The notes under the pieces: model-generated
Database searches by the model: none
Told to the model about the DNA's origin: nothing
What the model saw: only the letters and a program-made list of their open reading frames with translations
Part shown: one piece after another, positions 43,463-54,414 of the stretch
Layout of the letters: the number at the start of each line of letters is the position of its first letter
How positions within the stretch are numbered: the first letter of the stretch is position 1
Assembly (NCBI GenBank): GCA_025602915.1
Contig: JAHLJZ010000012.1
Coordinates: forward strand, 310,001-374,000
Direction of reading: 5' to 3'
DNA: 64,000 bases
Source of the DNA: Paraphysoderma sedebokerense
Taxonomy: Eukaryota; Blastocladiomycota; Physodermatomycetes; Physodermatales; Physodermataceae
Program-made: the position numbers and the translations under genes

Positions 43463-44620
43463 CACATACTCACTATCAGTATTACATGATGTGCGATTGA
43501 ATGAAAAAGTATCGAACTGTTCATAACCAGTTGTCCAAGGGCAGTGCAGTAAAAGAAGAGTAACGCCGTGGTGAGTTGTGATTGAATAATACCTTGTATA
43601 AAAGCTATAAGTTTGAGAAACGTGTTGCGATCTGTAATTAATGTTATTCAAAAACTGTTTGTGGCAGCGCATGTATGTATTGTGAGCAATATATCCTTAT
43701 TCTCTCAAAAACTGTTTTTGGCGTCGTATGTATGTACTGTGAGCAATATTTTCATTCTATCATACTTTCTCGACTGCCTCTGCAATATCAATGGTCATTG
43801 TTGGTGTGACATTTGCCAATTGCTATGCAACCCTTTTCTGCTGACCTCCCGAATCTCAAAGACTGCTGAAAAATCAGGAAAGGTAAAGAGAAAAGAGCTC
43901 ATAACTCCTTAGGCTCTAGACTCAAAATCTACTGGCGTTTACCTGCGTTTACGGCCTGTACTTTGAGAGTTGAGAATTTGAGAAGGTGACTAGGGATTTA
44001 GGGAAGACTCTGAGTCTGGGCTATGATGTTATCCGCAAGTTCATCGCAAGTTCGCAACATCGATGATATGGTTGATAGGGCAGACACTACTGGGAGATTG
44101 GAATCGACGCGAATCACGCGATTACAGGTGAACATTTTGAAGTCAACGGTCCATGACTCCAATTCCATATATATTCAATATTGTACTCTACAGTTAGTAT
44201 ATCGTCTAGACTCTAGACCCAAAAGAGAAAAGAAAACGCGTTCTTTGATGCGACAATTTGTCTCCTATAACTATCATGTACTCTTCCGTAGAATGCCAGT
44301 GACATACTACTTAGTACTTAGTTCCCGGCCGATTGATTCTCATTCTTCAGTTCTCTTCTGTTCTTGTACAAACTACAATGTATACATACGTATTTGCGTC
44401 TCCCGTTCATATGTTCCTAACTTCCTCGGCCTTGATCATCATCCCGCGACTGCGAGGCCGCGAGGAATCGCGAGGCCTGCGACATCCTCACTTAAATTCT
44501 CTCCCTCCCTTCTTCCACTTTATCTTCTCACCATAGCTTTAGCGACGGTAAGTTTCTGAAAAACTATATCCTGAATTAAACATTACCACTGCTTCTAATT
44601 AAATTCCCCGAGCGAACACA
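43463..44620. other. 1.15 kb spacer with a short tandem repeat
   Basis: Frames of 90-180 codons exist but have no recognisable domain and odd composition. It contains a two-copy 57-bp tandem repeat and a GC-rich patch with repeated GCGAGGC/CGCGAGG words near 44450-44485. The right end is the promoter of the four-TM gene. Confidence 0.45.
43649..43760 (+). repeat. Two-copy tandem repeat, period 57 bp
   Basis: CAAAAACTGTTTGTGGC at 43649 recurs as CAAAAACTGTTTTTGGC at 43706, and both copies continue with ATGTATGTA..TGTGAGCAATAT. The copies differ at roughly 10-15 percent of positions, so the duplication is old. Non-coding context; no function evident. Confidence 0.85.
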
Positions 44621-45985
44621 ATGGGCGGCAACACTAAACCAAGCAAAAATAGAACGTATGTATTTCAACATTTTGCTTTGCCTTTACATCATTATCAATT
44701 CGCGTTCTTTGCTTCTCTTTTAAAACATATGTCGTAACGTTTGGCTCTTTATCATTTAATTTGGAACTATTACCATGATGACACTCGATTGGCACGACAA
44801 AATTGAATTTATTTAAATGTAATTGCGACTGAATGAATCGACTAAACGACATAGTTGCTGTTGTTGCATTGACCTTACCGTCGGAATGTATATCATTCTC
44901 GTCTTGAAAACGGTAAATACATTATTTCTTCGCTTGGGAGGTGCATGCCTCACATGGTTTTAGTTCACTGGACCTAGTTTCTTCAAGCATTCAAATTATA
45001 AAAGGAAAAGAACCTAAAATCCTGACTTTTCAATTTCTTTATGTGATTACTGAACTGGTGCTTCTGGATTTTCGTTATTTGATTGAAGGTGGGGGTCATC
45101 GCTTCGATTGGGGTCAGTGCTAACGAAATCTCTGCGAGAGTTGGAACAGGTATGTTCACTGGTCACATTCCTTTATTCATTAACGACTCTTGAATTGTCG
45201 TATTTTCTGGCGTGACCAGAGTGGCTGACAACAACCTTTGCTTTCAACTTTGAAATATATATATTGATATTTCCATTACCTCGTCAAAAAAATAAACATG
45301 GAACTCTAGAAATCCCCAATACGCTCTTTGCAGCTGTTCTGGCAATCTCGTTGATTGATGTTGTATTTCTCGTCTTTGGATGGATTGGCGCACTCAAGGT
45401 ATTTGTCGTCTATTACCCCTCTTCGCGGTTACTTCTTGGTTATTTTGGTAGTGGTCCGATCGTACAAAATCATCCGAGCTTACATCTTTTCTCTAAATAA
45501 TAGAAAAAAGCTCAAGCATTCACTGCATTCTATGTTTATGAGATTCTCTTATTCTTGGCGTTGCTCGGGATACTTGGATATTACGTCTATGCACTCGCTG
45601 TCACCGCCTCATTCTTCTCAGCCCTGGGAGGTAGTCCACTGCTGGCATTGTTTATTGTTCCCGTAGCTGTCATTGGAGTCATTACATTATTATGGGTTCG
45701 TATGGCCCTATGGGTTTCCTTCTATTAATATTACACTTCGCGAGATCGGACCATCAGATCGAAAATTTTAAGGGGAACTGAACTGTTGGGAATATCAAAA
45801 AGATCCAAAGCAGATGAAAAAAAAAACTCTTTTGGAGATAATGTCACTGACTTGCGATTGTTTTTTGTTGGTTGTTTCATCTTCACCATCTTGTACTTGC
45901 CTCTAATTAGGGTTACTTCCTTCGCGTGATTTACGATTTCCGCGCCATGCTCATTGAGGAGGGAGCAAAGCGATCCGCTGTCTAA
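44621..45985 (+). CDS. Small four-helix membrane protein with CCCC cluster
   Basis: Exons 44621-44655, 44855-44912, 45089-45149, 45220-45398, 45504-45695 and 45911-45985 join in phase to 199 residues. The N-terminus MGGNTKPSKNRTCCCCIDL carries a Gly-Gly after Met and four adjacent cysteines at the membrane face, both common lipid-modification contexts. Four hydrophobic helices follow (VGMYIILVLKTVGVIASIGV; NTLFAAVLAISLIDVVFLVF; FYVYEILLFLALLGILGYYV; LLALFIVPVAVIGVITLLWG) and a short cytosolic tail (FRAMLIEEGAKRSAV). The layout resembles small fungal tetraspan proteins, with no catalytic motif. The specific family is not recognised. One donor is GTTCGT, also used in Abp1 here. Confidence 0.75.
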
Positions 45986-46898
45986 ACTTCAACCCGAATG
46001 GTTAATGAGTGTGACGGCTGTTTCTAAAATCGCCGTCAAATGTTTTATTTCTACTTTTGTTAGTCGAAGAATGATGGAGATGCGTTGAATTATTATATTA
46101 GGTTATTATATTGTATAACTGTATCTCGGGTTCCTTTTGTCGCTACACTTAAATATTATTTCTTGTCTCAGACATAGAAATCTATAAATATAAGACTACG
46201 TTTGTTTTGATTACTTCGATTTAAACTCTAGCAGTTTAAGTGTTGTTCGTAGTGCAAATGAGTGAGTTTTTTCAAAAATGTTATTGTTAGCTGTAATGAT
46301 GTCCATACTCCAAAACCATTGATCTTTGCCGTTTAATGTTATTCTTGCTATCCTAAAAGTCTTATTATTAAGATAAATTGACATATAATTAGAATATTAA
46401 CAGTTGGTCTATAAAGCGTCAAATGATGCATTTGGTCCTTTGAGTGTTCGAGACTAATGTCGTTCTTAAGCTTCCGATCCAGGGCACTGCATATTTCGGT
46501 CGTTATATCGTTTGTTCAAATTTATGTTTGTTACTGGCAATGTATAGCACGTTATTCGCCAATCCAGCGCACCGAATGTAAAATATAAACCGTCCAAGGA
46601 TGGGGCAAACGTTGAATTGTATCGCCTATCATTATCAATTTATCACTGGAGTTTTACTCTCACCCGGCGACGCTGCGACAGCCTGCGACAGCCTTTTGCC
46701 AGCTGTCACGTCGCTCAAGAAGGCAACAAGGCAGAGTTAACAGTTGTCGCGACTTAACAGGACGCGTCCTCAGGCCACCACCGACTCCGCACCGAGTCAC
46801 CGACCGACCTAAGGAGAGGCTAGTTACAAATTAGACAAAACCTCCAGCAACAGTTTTATAATTGCCATACTTCGTTGAGCGCACTACGTCATCCGACC
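45986..46898. promoter_or_regulatory. Upstream region of the first reductase
   Basis: About 900 bp without a gene. Around 46665-46810 it is GC-richer, with the word CCTGCGACAG repeated side by side (46680-46700) and several CGAC words, consistent with a promoter and 5' UTR. GATA-type sites expected for iron control were not distinctive. Confidence 0.4.
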
Positions 46899-49800
46899 AT
46901 GGCCGTTCTGGCACCATTCATCCCGGTCTTTGTCCCCCTCGATGTCCAACTCAGTCTTGTTAAGCTCTCTTACGATGCCTCCTCTTGGATTCTTATCCTT
47001 ATTATCATTCTCCTTTTAATTCTATACGGTTTTGTTAAATTGATATTTGAAACTAAAATAGCGTCTGATGCATTCAAGCCCAACCAGCAAGGTATGTCAA
47101 TTGAATTGAAACATTTCCAATGTACAAGTTTCATTAAAATATCTGAATGGTATCTATTTTAGCGGTCGTGAAATTCGTACACCATGCCGTTCATACGAAC
47201 CTTCTCCCAAGATGCCTAATTCCGTACATTACAACATTCAACCTTCCAACAATGAATCTCGCCAGATTCTATTTTATGACATTCGTATTTATAATGATAC
47301 TTTTGTTCTCTTTATCGACCAGTTACGACGTATTGATAGTTTCCGTTGGGGCTAATCGTTTCGGACATATCGCGTTGTCGCTTCTACTACTGACTTATTT
47401 ATTGTCGTCGCGGACAATATCTCCGTTTGTACAGCTACTAAATATTCCTCAATACACTCTCATCGCGCTTCATAAATTCATTGCGACGCTGTTCGTGTTA
47501 ATGGTCACCGTACATTTCAGTATACACACAGGATACTGGGCCTCGTTCAATATGTTGGGGATAAATTATCAGCGTGATATCATCATATTCGGATTAATTG
47601 CGTATATTTGTTTACTTTTGATTTTATTTTCGTCCACCGCGATTGTTCGAAGGAGATTTTACAATTTGTTCTACGGAAGCCACGTATTTCTGTACACGTT
47701 AATAACCTTGTTCGTTCTCCTGCATACACCACACGCTACGAGTTACTTCATCATTGTAATGATATTTCATATTTTCGAAAGAATCATTAGATTTATTCGA
47801 TTGAACGAAACATGTCAGATTGTTGAATTTCAGCAGTGCAAAGATTTAAAAGTCGTCCGAATGAGTGTTAAAGTTGGGACGAATACGGTGGCTGGCGAAG
47901 GTTCACCAGAGGTAGATACTATGATGGTCAAAGTAACCAAACTGTTTGCCAAAGTTGCTACAATGATTCGGTCAAGGATGAGGAAACCGCCTAAACCGGG
48001 TTCATACGCGCATATCATGTTTCCACCGGTTCCGATTACCCATCCTTTCACTATTGTTTCCTACAAAGATTCTACGTTTACGTTCTTTATTAAATCTTCG
48101 ACGTTTACTGAAGCAGAATTGCAGTTAAGGTCAAAGTTAAAAGTGGTATCGGTTGCATCGAACTTACTAAACTCTGATACAGACTGGAAAGTGAATCCGC
48201 TCAAAGTCGGATTTGACGGACCGTTTAGAGAAAATTATCAGTTGAATTTATTCGAGTGTGTAGTTTTAGTTGCCACTGGTATTGGTATTACTCCTTGGAT
48301 TAGTTGGTTGGATTGGTTTGTAGAGCAATGGAACATCAAAGAAAGCAAAGAAGGTGAACCCAATACCCGCAGGGTTAATACAATTAGAGTCATGCTCATT
48401 TGGGTAGTGAAGGATCTGAGTACGTTTCTCTTCTTCTCCTGTCCTTGATAAACTGAAAGCAAGTCTTATTGATTTTAACATTGGTTCTCACATCTGATAT
48501 GTTGCCTTATTATTGTATTTTAATTTCTCAGAAATCCTGGAGTTATGGACACCGCCGTCCCATCCTAATCTCGTTACAGTCATACATGTTACTTCAAATT
48601 CATCCGAGGATGTTCCAGGGGAAGGATTCACACGTCAACGTCCAACTCTGATACCATATCCAGTTCCTGCGGACACCTTGACGTCGGCGAAACCAGTTGA
48701 AACAAATGAAAATACGAAAAATTCTAGTAATGGCGATGAAATCAAACCCACCGAGTCAATTAAGGCGAATGAACCGATCGAAGAGGTCAAGATTGTGGTT
48801 GAGAAAGTCGAAAATCTCAAGCAAGTTGAGCCAGACGGTCGTGGAGAATCAGCCAAACAGGAAACAAATACTCAGACTGTCGACCCCGCCGAGCTCAGTG
48901 CGGTTAATTTGAAAACCAACGATGAAACTCGACCCTCGAAAACCTCTAACGCAAGTCAAACTTCAGCGAGTACTCTTTACAACGCAATTAATTTGACCGA
49001 CGAAGCTCGCCTGATCTTAGACGGAATTAACAGTGACAACGAAGGTAGCCCGGGGCAAGACAAAAAGACAGGGCAGAATGCAGGGGCTACAATTGTCGAC
49101 AATCAAGAAGTTACGCCAACCCCGACATCAGAGAAAAGCAAGAAGCGAGTCAGTTTTATGCTTCCTCCCGAAGCAGAAAGTGTTGAAGATATTGACGACG
49201 ACGGAGATAGTGAAGAAGAAGAAGATTCTGAAGAAGATCAAAGTGACGAGGGTGAGGAAGAGGACACTGCTGAAAACGATGACGAAGGATCACAGAAGGA
49301 AGAAAATTTCGAGAACCCCACTGCTGATGTCAGCCACAAGCCAACAGAGAGGAATCAACTTGATATTGTACATGATGTGACTGTAAAACAGGCTTCAACA
49401 TCTGAAGAATCAACGCGCCAACCAGCAACGTTATTGGCGCCTTCTCTTGCTGCAGATTCCGCCGAACCCCAAAAAATGGACACTCATAACGAAAACATCA
49501 AAGCAAAAGTTGAAGTGACCGAGAATATACATGAAGCAAATGAGGTCAAATCAGTAGTTGTTACGATAGAGAATACAGACAAGATTGACGCTGTGAATAA
49601 GAATGCAGAGAAATCGGTGAAAATAGAAACTGAAGACCATAATACCGAGACAGGACATAAGAATGTGGAAGAGAGCAATGTGAAAGATTCTGGGGAGATA
49701 ACGGGATATGTGAAACGTATCGGGAGACCGAACTTCAACGACGTTATTCAGCAATTGTCGAGAGGAGCAGAAGAAATTGATGGAAGACTAACTATTTTCA

Positions 49801-50017
49801 AAAACAGCAAGAGTGTTGCTATCGGTGGTATGTATTACTTGCACGCAACTATCTGCATGAGATCTTTGAAGTTGACCATTTTCTTACCTACGCTCTTCTT
49901 ATTAAACTGATAGTGTGCGCGCCGTATCCGGTTGTTCATGACCTGCGAGAGGCAGTGTCGACGTTGAGAAATAAGGAAAAGATGTGGTGGGTTGTCACGG
50001 AATCATTTGAAGTCTAA
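46899..50017 (+). CDS. Ferric-reductase-type flavocytochrome with large acidic insertion
   Basis: FRE/NOX-superfamily membrane reductase that moves electrons from NADPH via FAD and two hemes across a membrane. Exons 46899-47091, 47163-48419, 48532-49827 and 49914-50017 give 949 residues. The start MAVLAPFIPVF is in GACCATGG context. Heme ligands: His in LHKFIATLFVLMVTVHF (about 167, 181) and in SHVFLYTLITLFVLLH (about 238, 252), both pairs 14 apart as in FRE proteins. FAD motif THPFTIV and NADPH motif VATGIGITPWISW are present. The C-terminal motif reads CAPYPV where the family has CGP. Between the last two nucleotide-binding strands lies a roughly 380-residue disordered, Glu/Asp-rich insertion with KKRVSF near residue 690, a PP1-docking type motif. 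It pairs with a shorter paralog 500 bp downstream. Confidence 0.9.
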
Positions 50018-50507
50018 TCAGAGCTTTCAAGTTGACTGAATCTACAATTTGAATGCAACCTGACTGGAAGTAGTGAAGTAGACATAGAGGGAGCTATGAG
50101 TGATATGGTCACGCATGCTGATTAGTGCTTTTGTGTGTATATTATTCCATATATTTGGTTATCATAATATAGTTTTTGGTGTATAACCTTGTTGAGAATC
50201 AGAAGTAATGCATCATCGTTATAAAAATAGCCATCTACAGAGTTGTACAGACTTATCCAGTGATGATTATCAAATTTATTTCAGTGGAAGAATGAGATTC
50301 CCTTGACGTGACTGGGAGAATGACGACAAGCGAGATGCTGTCCGACGCGCGCGTTTGATTGGACCGCGCAATGCAGCACGGAAGATGATTGGCCGACGCG
50401 TCCTGATGATGGAAGGGAACAAAAACAATCCACTGCGCTCGCTTACTGTCGCATCCTCTCCGAAATTCCCTCATCCATCTGCACCATCTTTCCGCACGCT
50501 CGTCGCC
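50018..50507. promoter_or_regulatory. Spacer between the two reductase genes
   Basis: 490 bp; should contain the promoter of the second reductase. A GC-rich part (50330-50420) directly precedes the coding region. An in-frame ATG lies upstream at about 50388 but is not matched by the paralog. Confidence 0.4.
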
Positions 50508-52480
50508 ATGTCGTCGGACACTTTGCCTGTAGATGCGAGGAATAGTCTCGTCAAACTCTCCTTCGAAGCCTCCTCCTGGACCCTGGTCGCTATCTTGTTT
50601 GCTACTATTTTCCTATGGGGTGCCTTGAGACCCTTGTATCAACGGCAGCTTGCTAATGGGAATAACGGATTTGGTGAGTACTCATTGCGTACTGTATATG
50701 CAATTTGACAGAATCTCTAAAAGTATTCAACTCCAATAGTATACAAAGTTCTTCACCACGCCATGAACACAAACGTCCTTCCCACTGTCCTGTCTTCCTT
50801 TACATTGTTCAACTTGCCAACATTCACTCTAGCCAAACTGTACTTTTATCTCTTCATTTTCGCTATTGTCGCCGTCTTTTCTTTATCCACAGATTTTTCT
50901 CCCGGTGCAGAATCGTCCTATAATCGATTTGGCCATATCACCTTCTCTCTCCTATTATTCACGTTTACACTTTCTTCACGCTCACTTTCACCTTTCGTCC
51001 ACGTTCTGAAAATTCCACAATACTCTATCCTTTCCCTGCACAAATTCATCTCATTTCTGGCCGTCGTTTGTGTTACCATTCATTTCAGTCTTCACATCTC
51101 TTACTGGAGTTCCCTAGATTTTGTGAGCGATAACCTTGAGCGACCAATCATTCGATACGGACTTACGGCGTACATTTCTTTCCTACTGATTTTGGTGTTA
51201 TCGAGCAACATTGTCCGGAGAAAAGTTTACAAACTGTTCTATGCGAGCCATGTGATTCTTTACACTCTGATCGTTGTCTTTATTTACTTGCATACCGACG
51301 AATTCAAGATATATTTGATTTTGATTGCGATTTTTCATTTCATGGACAGAGCAGCCAGAGGGATGAAGTTACAAAAGCCATCTTGGATTGTGGAAGTCAA
51401 ACAGTATCCCGATTTACAAGTGACAAAACTCGTCGTTCATCATGGTGATATATTGGCTTCTTCGGATCCTTCCGCTGCTGAATCGGTATCGACAGATCCA
51501 AAATCTGGCACAAATCGTGCAGCTCAACCTGGCTCATACGCTCATATCATGTTCCCTCCTGTCCCGGTCACCCATCCTTTTACTATTGCACAATCGACAC
51601 ATACTTCGTCAACGCTTATTGTCAAATCATCGGGAGCCCCAAATTCATTTACTTCAAAACTGTTGAGTATGCAACATGACAAATCAAAACCACTCAAAAT
51701 TGGATTTGAAGGTCCATTTTCTGAAGGTTATAGATTGGATTTATTTGAATCTGTCGTTCTAGTTGCTACCGGAATTGGTATCACTCCATGGATGTCATGG
51801 TTGGAATCATTCGTGCGTCAATGGGAACAGCTGGAAAAAGGCGAAGGAGACGTCAAAACGAAAAAAGTAGTGTTGGTGTGGATCGTCAAAGATCTAAGTA
51901 GGTTTCTTCTCTTTTCGTTCACCCTCTTCCCGTTTGGGTTGAATTGGACATTTTGTATATAATTGTCTGCTAACCTTCCACTTAAACTTGAAATCTTCGC
52001 TTCGCAGATATATTGCAACTCTGGACCCCTCCTTCTCACCCAAATTTAGTCACAATCATCTACACTACCTCCTCTTCATCCTCTAATCCTGGTCCGTCGA
52101 CGCAGGCAACTCCAGAAATTCCGCTTCCACAGATAACAGGTGCCTCAGGTGAGACGCCTTCAGAGCGTCAAGTGTCTCCAAGTTATGTTCATCGAAATGG
52201 AAGACCTAAGATGAACGCAATCGTGGAGGAATTGGCTGTGGATGGGAATGATCGCGGCTTGAATGAAATGGTCAAACCGATAAAGGAAAGTAATAATGTC
52301 GCTGTTGCAGGTATGCGCGCTCTTTCACTTCTTAATTACGTTAGTATCATACTCACGTCCGTTTTCATTTTAGTATGCGCACCGTACCCTGTTTTACACG
52401 ATATGCGTAATGCAGTGTCTACATTGCGAAAGCGAAATGGAAAATTGTGGTGGGTTTTCAGTGAGAGTTTTGAAGTGTAA
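50508..52480 (+). CDS. Ferric-reductase-type flavocytochrome, compact paralog
   Basis: Exons 50508-50673, 50740-51897, 52008-52310 and 52374-52480 give 577 residues. All three introns sit at the same positions and phases as in the upstream gene, showing a tandem duplication. Same parts: LVKLSFEASSW, heme His in LHKFISFLAVVCVTIHF and SHVILYTLIVVFIYLH, THPFTIA for FAD, VATGIGITPWMSW for NADPH, and the CAPYPV ending followed by WWVFSESFEV. The region that holds the acidic insertion in the first copy is here only about 80 residues, Ser/Pro-rich, without RVSF. The start is the ATG that matches the paralog's first helix; an upstream in-frame ATG could add about 40 residues. Likely substrates are ferric iron or oxygen; undecided. 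Confidence 0.92.
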
Positions 52481-52763
52481 ATACATCAATCCTTTTTGGT
52501 ACATATAGCTAATTGTAAACCTCGAAAGTCGGAATGAAATTTGATTCGACAAGTAGACGTAATTGAAATAGATTCATAAGTAGCTGTTAAACAACTTTAT
52601 TGACGACTTAAGTCTTAGTGGTTTAGTACTAGAACCATCAGATGTTTGCATTCGACCCTAGTGCAAAGAAATTTCACGACAATCCACTTACAAGTGCCTA
52701 GATAACTAAAAACTAAGTTTGTCCAGGTACATGTAAAAACAACAGATTACAAATGCACCATTT
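52481..52763. other. Convergent 3' spacer
   Basis: 283 bp between facing genes; nothing seen beyond likely 3' UTRs. Confidence 0.5.
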
Positions 52764-53459
52764 CTACTCTGCTCTTTTCGCCACATCATTTGAATTTTCT
52801 TCTGGAACCACAACTTCAATTTTTCGAATTCTAACAACACTCAACAACTGTCTATGACCTCTTTTAACTCGATAACCCTTTCTTCTTTTCTTCTTAACAA
52901 TTGTCACTTTCGGTCCCTTTGGATTTTCCAACATGATGGCTTCAATGTTATAATAACTCGGCGAAACATACGGGTTACCGCGAAGTGTGTAATCTTTTGA
53001 TCCTATTTCTCGAACTCTATTCAACTGTAGAACGGTACCGGGGGGTAACGGTTCTTTTTTCGATGAAATCATTGTGGTTGAGGGGTCTGCGGAAGAAGAG
53101 GGCTGCGAGGGAGAATTAATTCGATTGAGAACTAGAATATCTTGCGGGGTTACGTGAAGTGGTCGACCTGCGATTTCTAGGATCGCATAAAGTGGGGATT
53201 GAGGAGGCGGGGATGACGAAGAAGGGCTTGACAATGGGGAAATAGAGTGAGATGGTGTAGTCGACAATAAAGATAATAATTGAGAGGCGGTCGTGGTTTC
53301 TGGCGGTGACGTCGTAGATGGTGAGGGTGAACTAGATTCAGAATGAGCCGCAGATGTTGACATGTTGTTACGTTGAATGATATTAGTTGTAAAGGGTATC
53401 CTGAATCGACTATTCAATAAATTTGATCTGACTATTTGCTTCTGATGCGGTGAAGTCAT
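52764..53459 (-). CDS. MRPL21: Mitochondrial ribosomal protein bL21m
   Basis: Large-subunit mitoribosomal protein. From MTSPHQKQIVRSNLLNSRFR (53459) the N-terminus is basic and Ser/Arg-rich, as expected for a mitochondrial targeting sequence, then a long Ser/Pro/Thr linker. The bL21 core: YAILEIAGRPLHVTPQDIL, VLNRI, GTVLQLNRVREIGSKDYTLR, GNPYVSPSYYNIEAIMLENP, GPKVTIVKKKRRKGYRVKRG and HRQLLSVVRIRKIEV, the last two being the rRNA-binding signature. A TCTACAG acceptor just upstream (about 53485) leaves an in-phase extension FRSSRSI, so an additional 5' exon (possibly starting MLPRWSTNFSVLSRQ near 53660) is plausible and would extend the presequence. Confidence 0.92.
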   Translation of the reverse strand: MTSPHQKQIVRSNLLNSRFRIPFTTNIIQRNNMSTSAAHSESSSPSPSTTSPPETTTASQLLSLLSTTPSHSISPLSSPSSSSPPPQSPLYAILEIAGRPLHVTPQDILVLNRINSPSQPSSSADPSTTMISSKKEPLPPGTVLQLNRVREIGSKDYTLRGNPYVSPSYYNIEAIMLENPKGPKVTIVKKKRRKGYRVKRGHRQLLSVVRIRKIEVVVPEENSNDVAKRAE

Positions 53460-54414
53460 GATTGACCGGCTAGATCGAAACTGTAGATTAAATAGAAATT
53501 AATAATCTAGTTCTGTATACAGAAATATTCCAAAAAAGATACGAACATTCAACGGTTGAATCATGTTATATATACTATCATTCAAACCACCTCTGCAAGT
53601 ACAACTCAAATCCGACCTGAACACTTGCCGCGACAGAACCGAAAAATTTGTAGACCATCGTGGCAACAGCATTATCACTATTTCACGATGATTTAGATGA
53701 AACGTAGATAAAAATGCTGCGGTAATAATTGTTCGAATGTTCTCGTTCAGGATGCGCAGGTTCAAAATTTTGAAAAATGTTGATAGACGCACGTGATACG
53801 TTGCCAAGATCAGATTAGTGTATTGTTGATATCACGAAATATCACGAGTACGAGGAATATAAAATCAGTCTGACAGGCACCTAAATATTCTTATTATTTC
53901 ACCATTATCAATGAATGAATGGAACAATAACAGGAAAGTCAATGATTTTATATCTTGTTAGTATAGAATGAGTTGCGATTCAGTGCACCCGAAATTTGTA
54001 TGAACCCTCACTGTTGTTCTGCTCCTGTCCATCTGCGGACCGACTCACTCATTTACAGCAAATAATTGAACTTCGGCGTTACTACTGATTGGGAAATATA
54101 ATTGGATTTAAGACATTAAGATTAAGATGCCCTTATCTATCATGACATGGGGAACTTAATGGAGAATCGATTAAGTAGCTAGGCAACAACTTTGTTCAAA
54201 CAACTTGAAAGAATGTGGAAAGCCATTAGACAAATCTATAAATATACATTACTGTTCCCGCAGTCCCGCAGCGCCGCAGAGATAACAATTTACGTCGACT
54301 TTTAAGGAACAGGTGAAAGGCGTTCAGGCTTAGCCAAGTGGTGAACTGTCCACCATTATCTCTGCCAAACCACCGATTCATATCCAGCTCATATTCAGAC
54401 AACTTCAACCGAAC
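53460..54414. promoter_or_regulatory. Divergent region between bL21m and Abp1
   Basis: About 950 bp that must carry the promoters of two genes facing away; the left 300 bp may also hold a first exon of the bL21m gene. No repeats or RNA genes noticed. Confidence 0.4.

Noticed and set aside
44023-44559. 178-codon plus-strand frame
   Set aside because: Irregular composition, no domain, and it lies in a spacer with repeats; probably chance.
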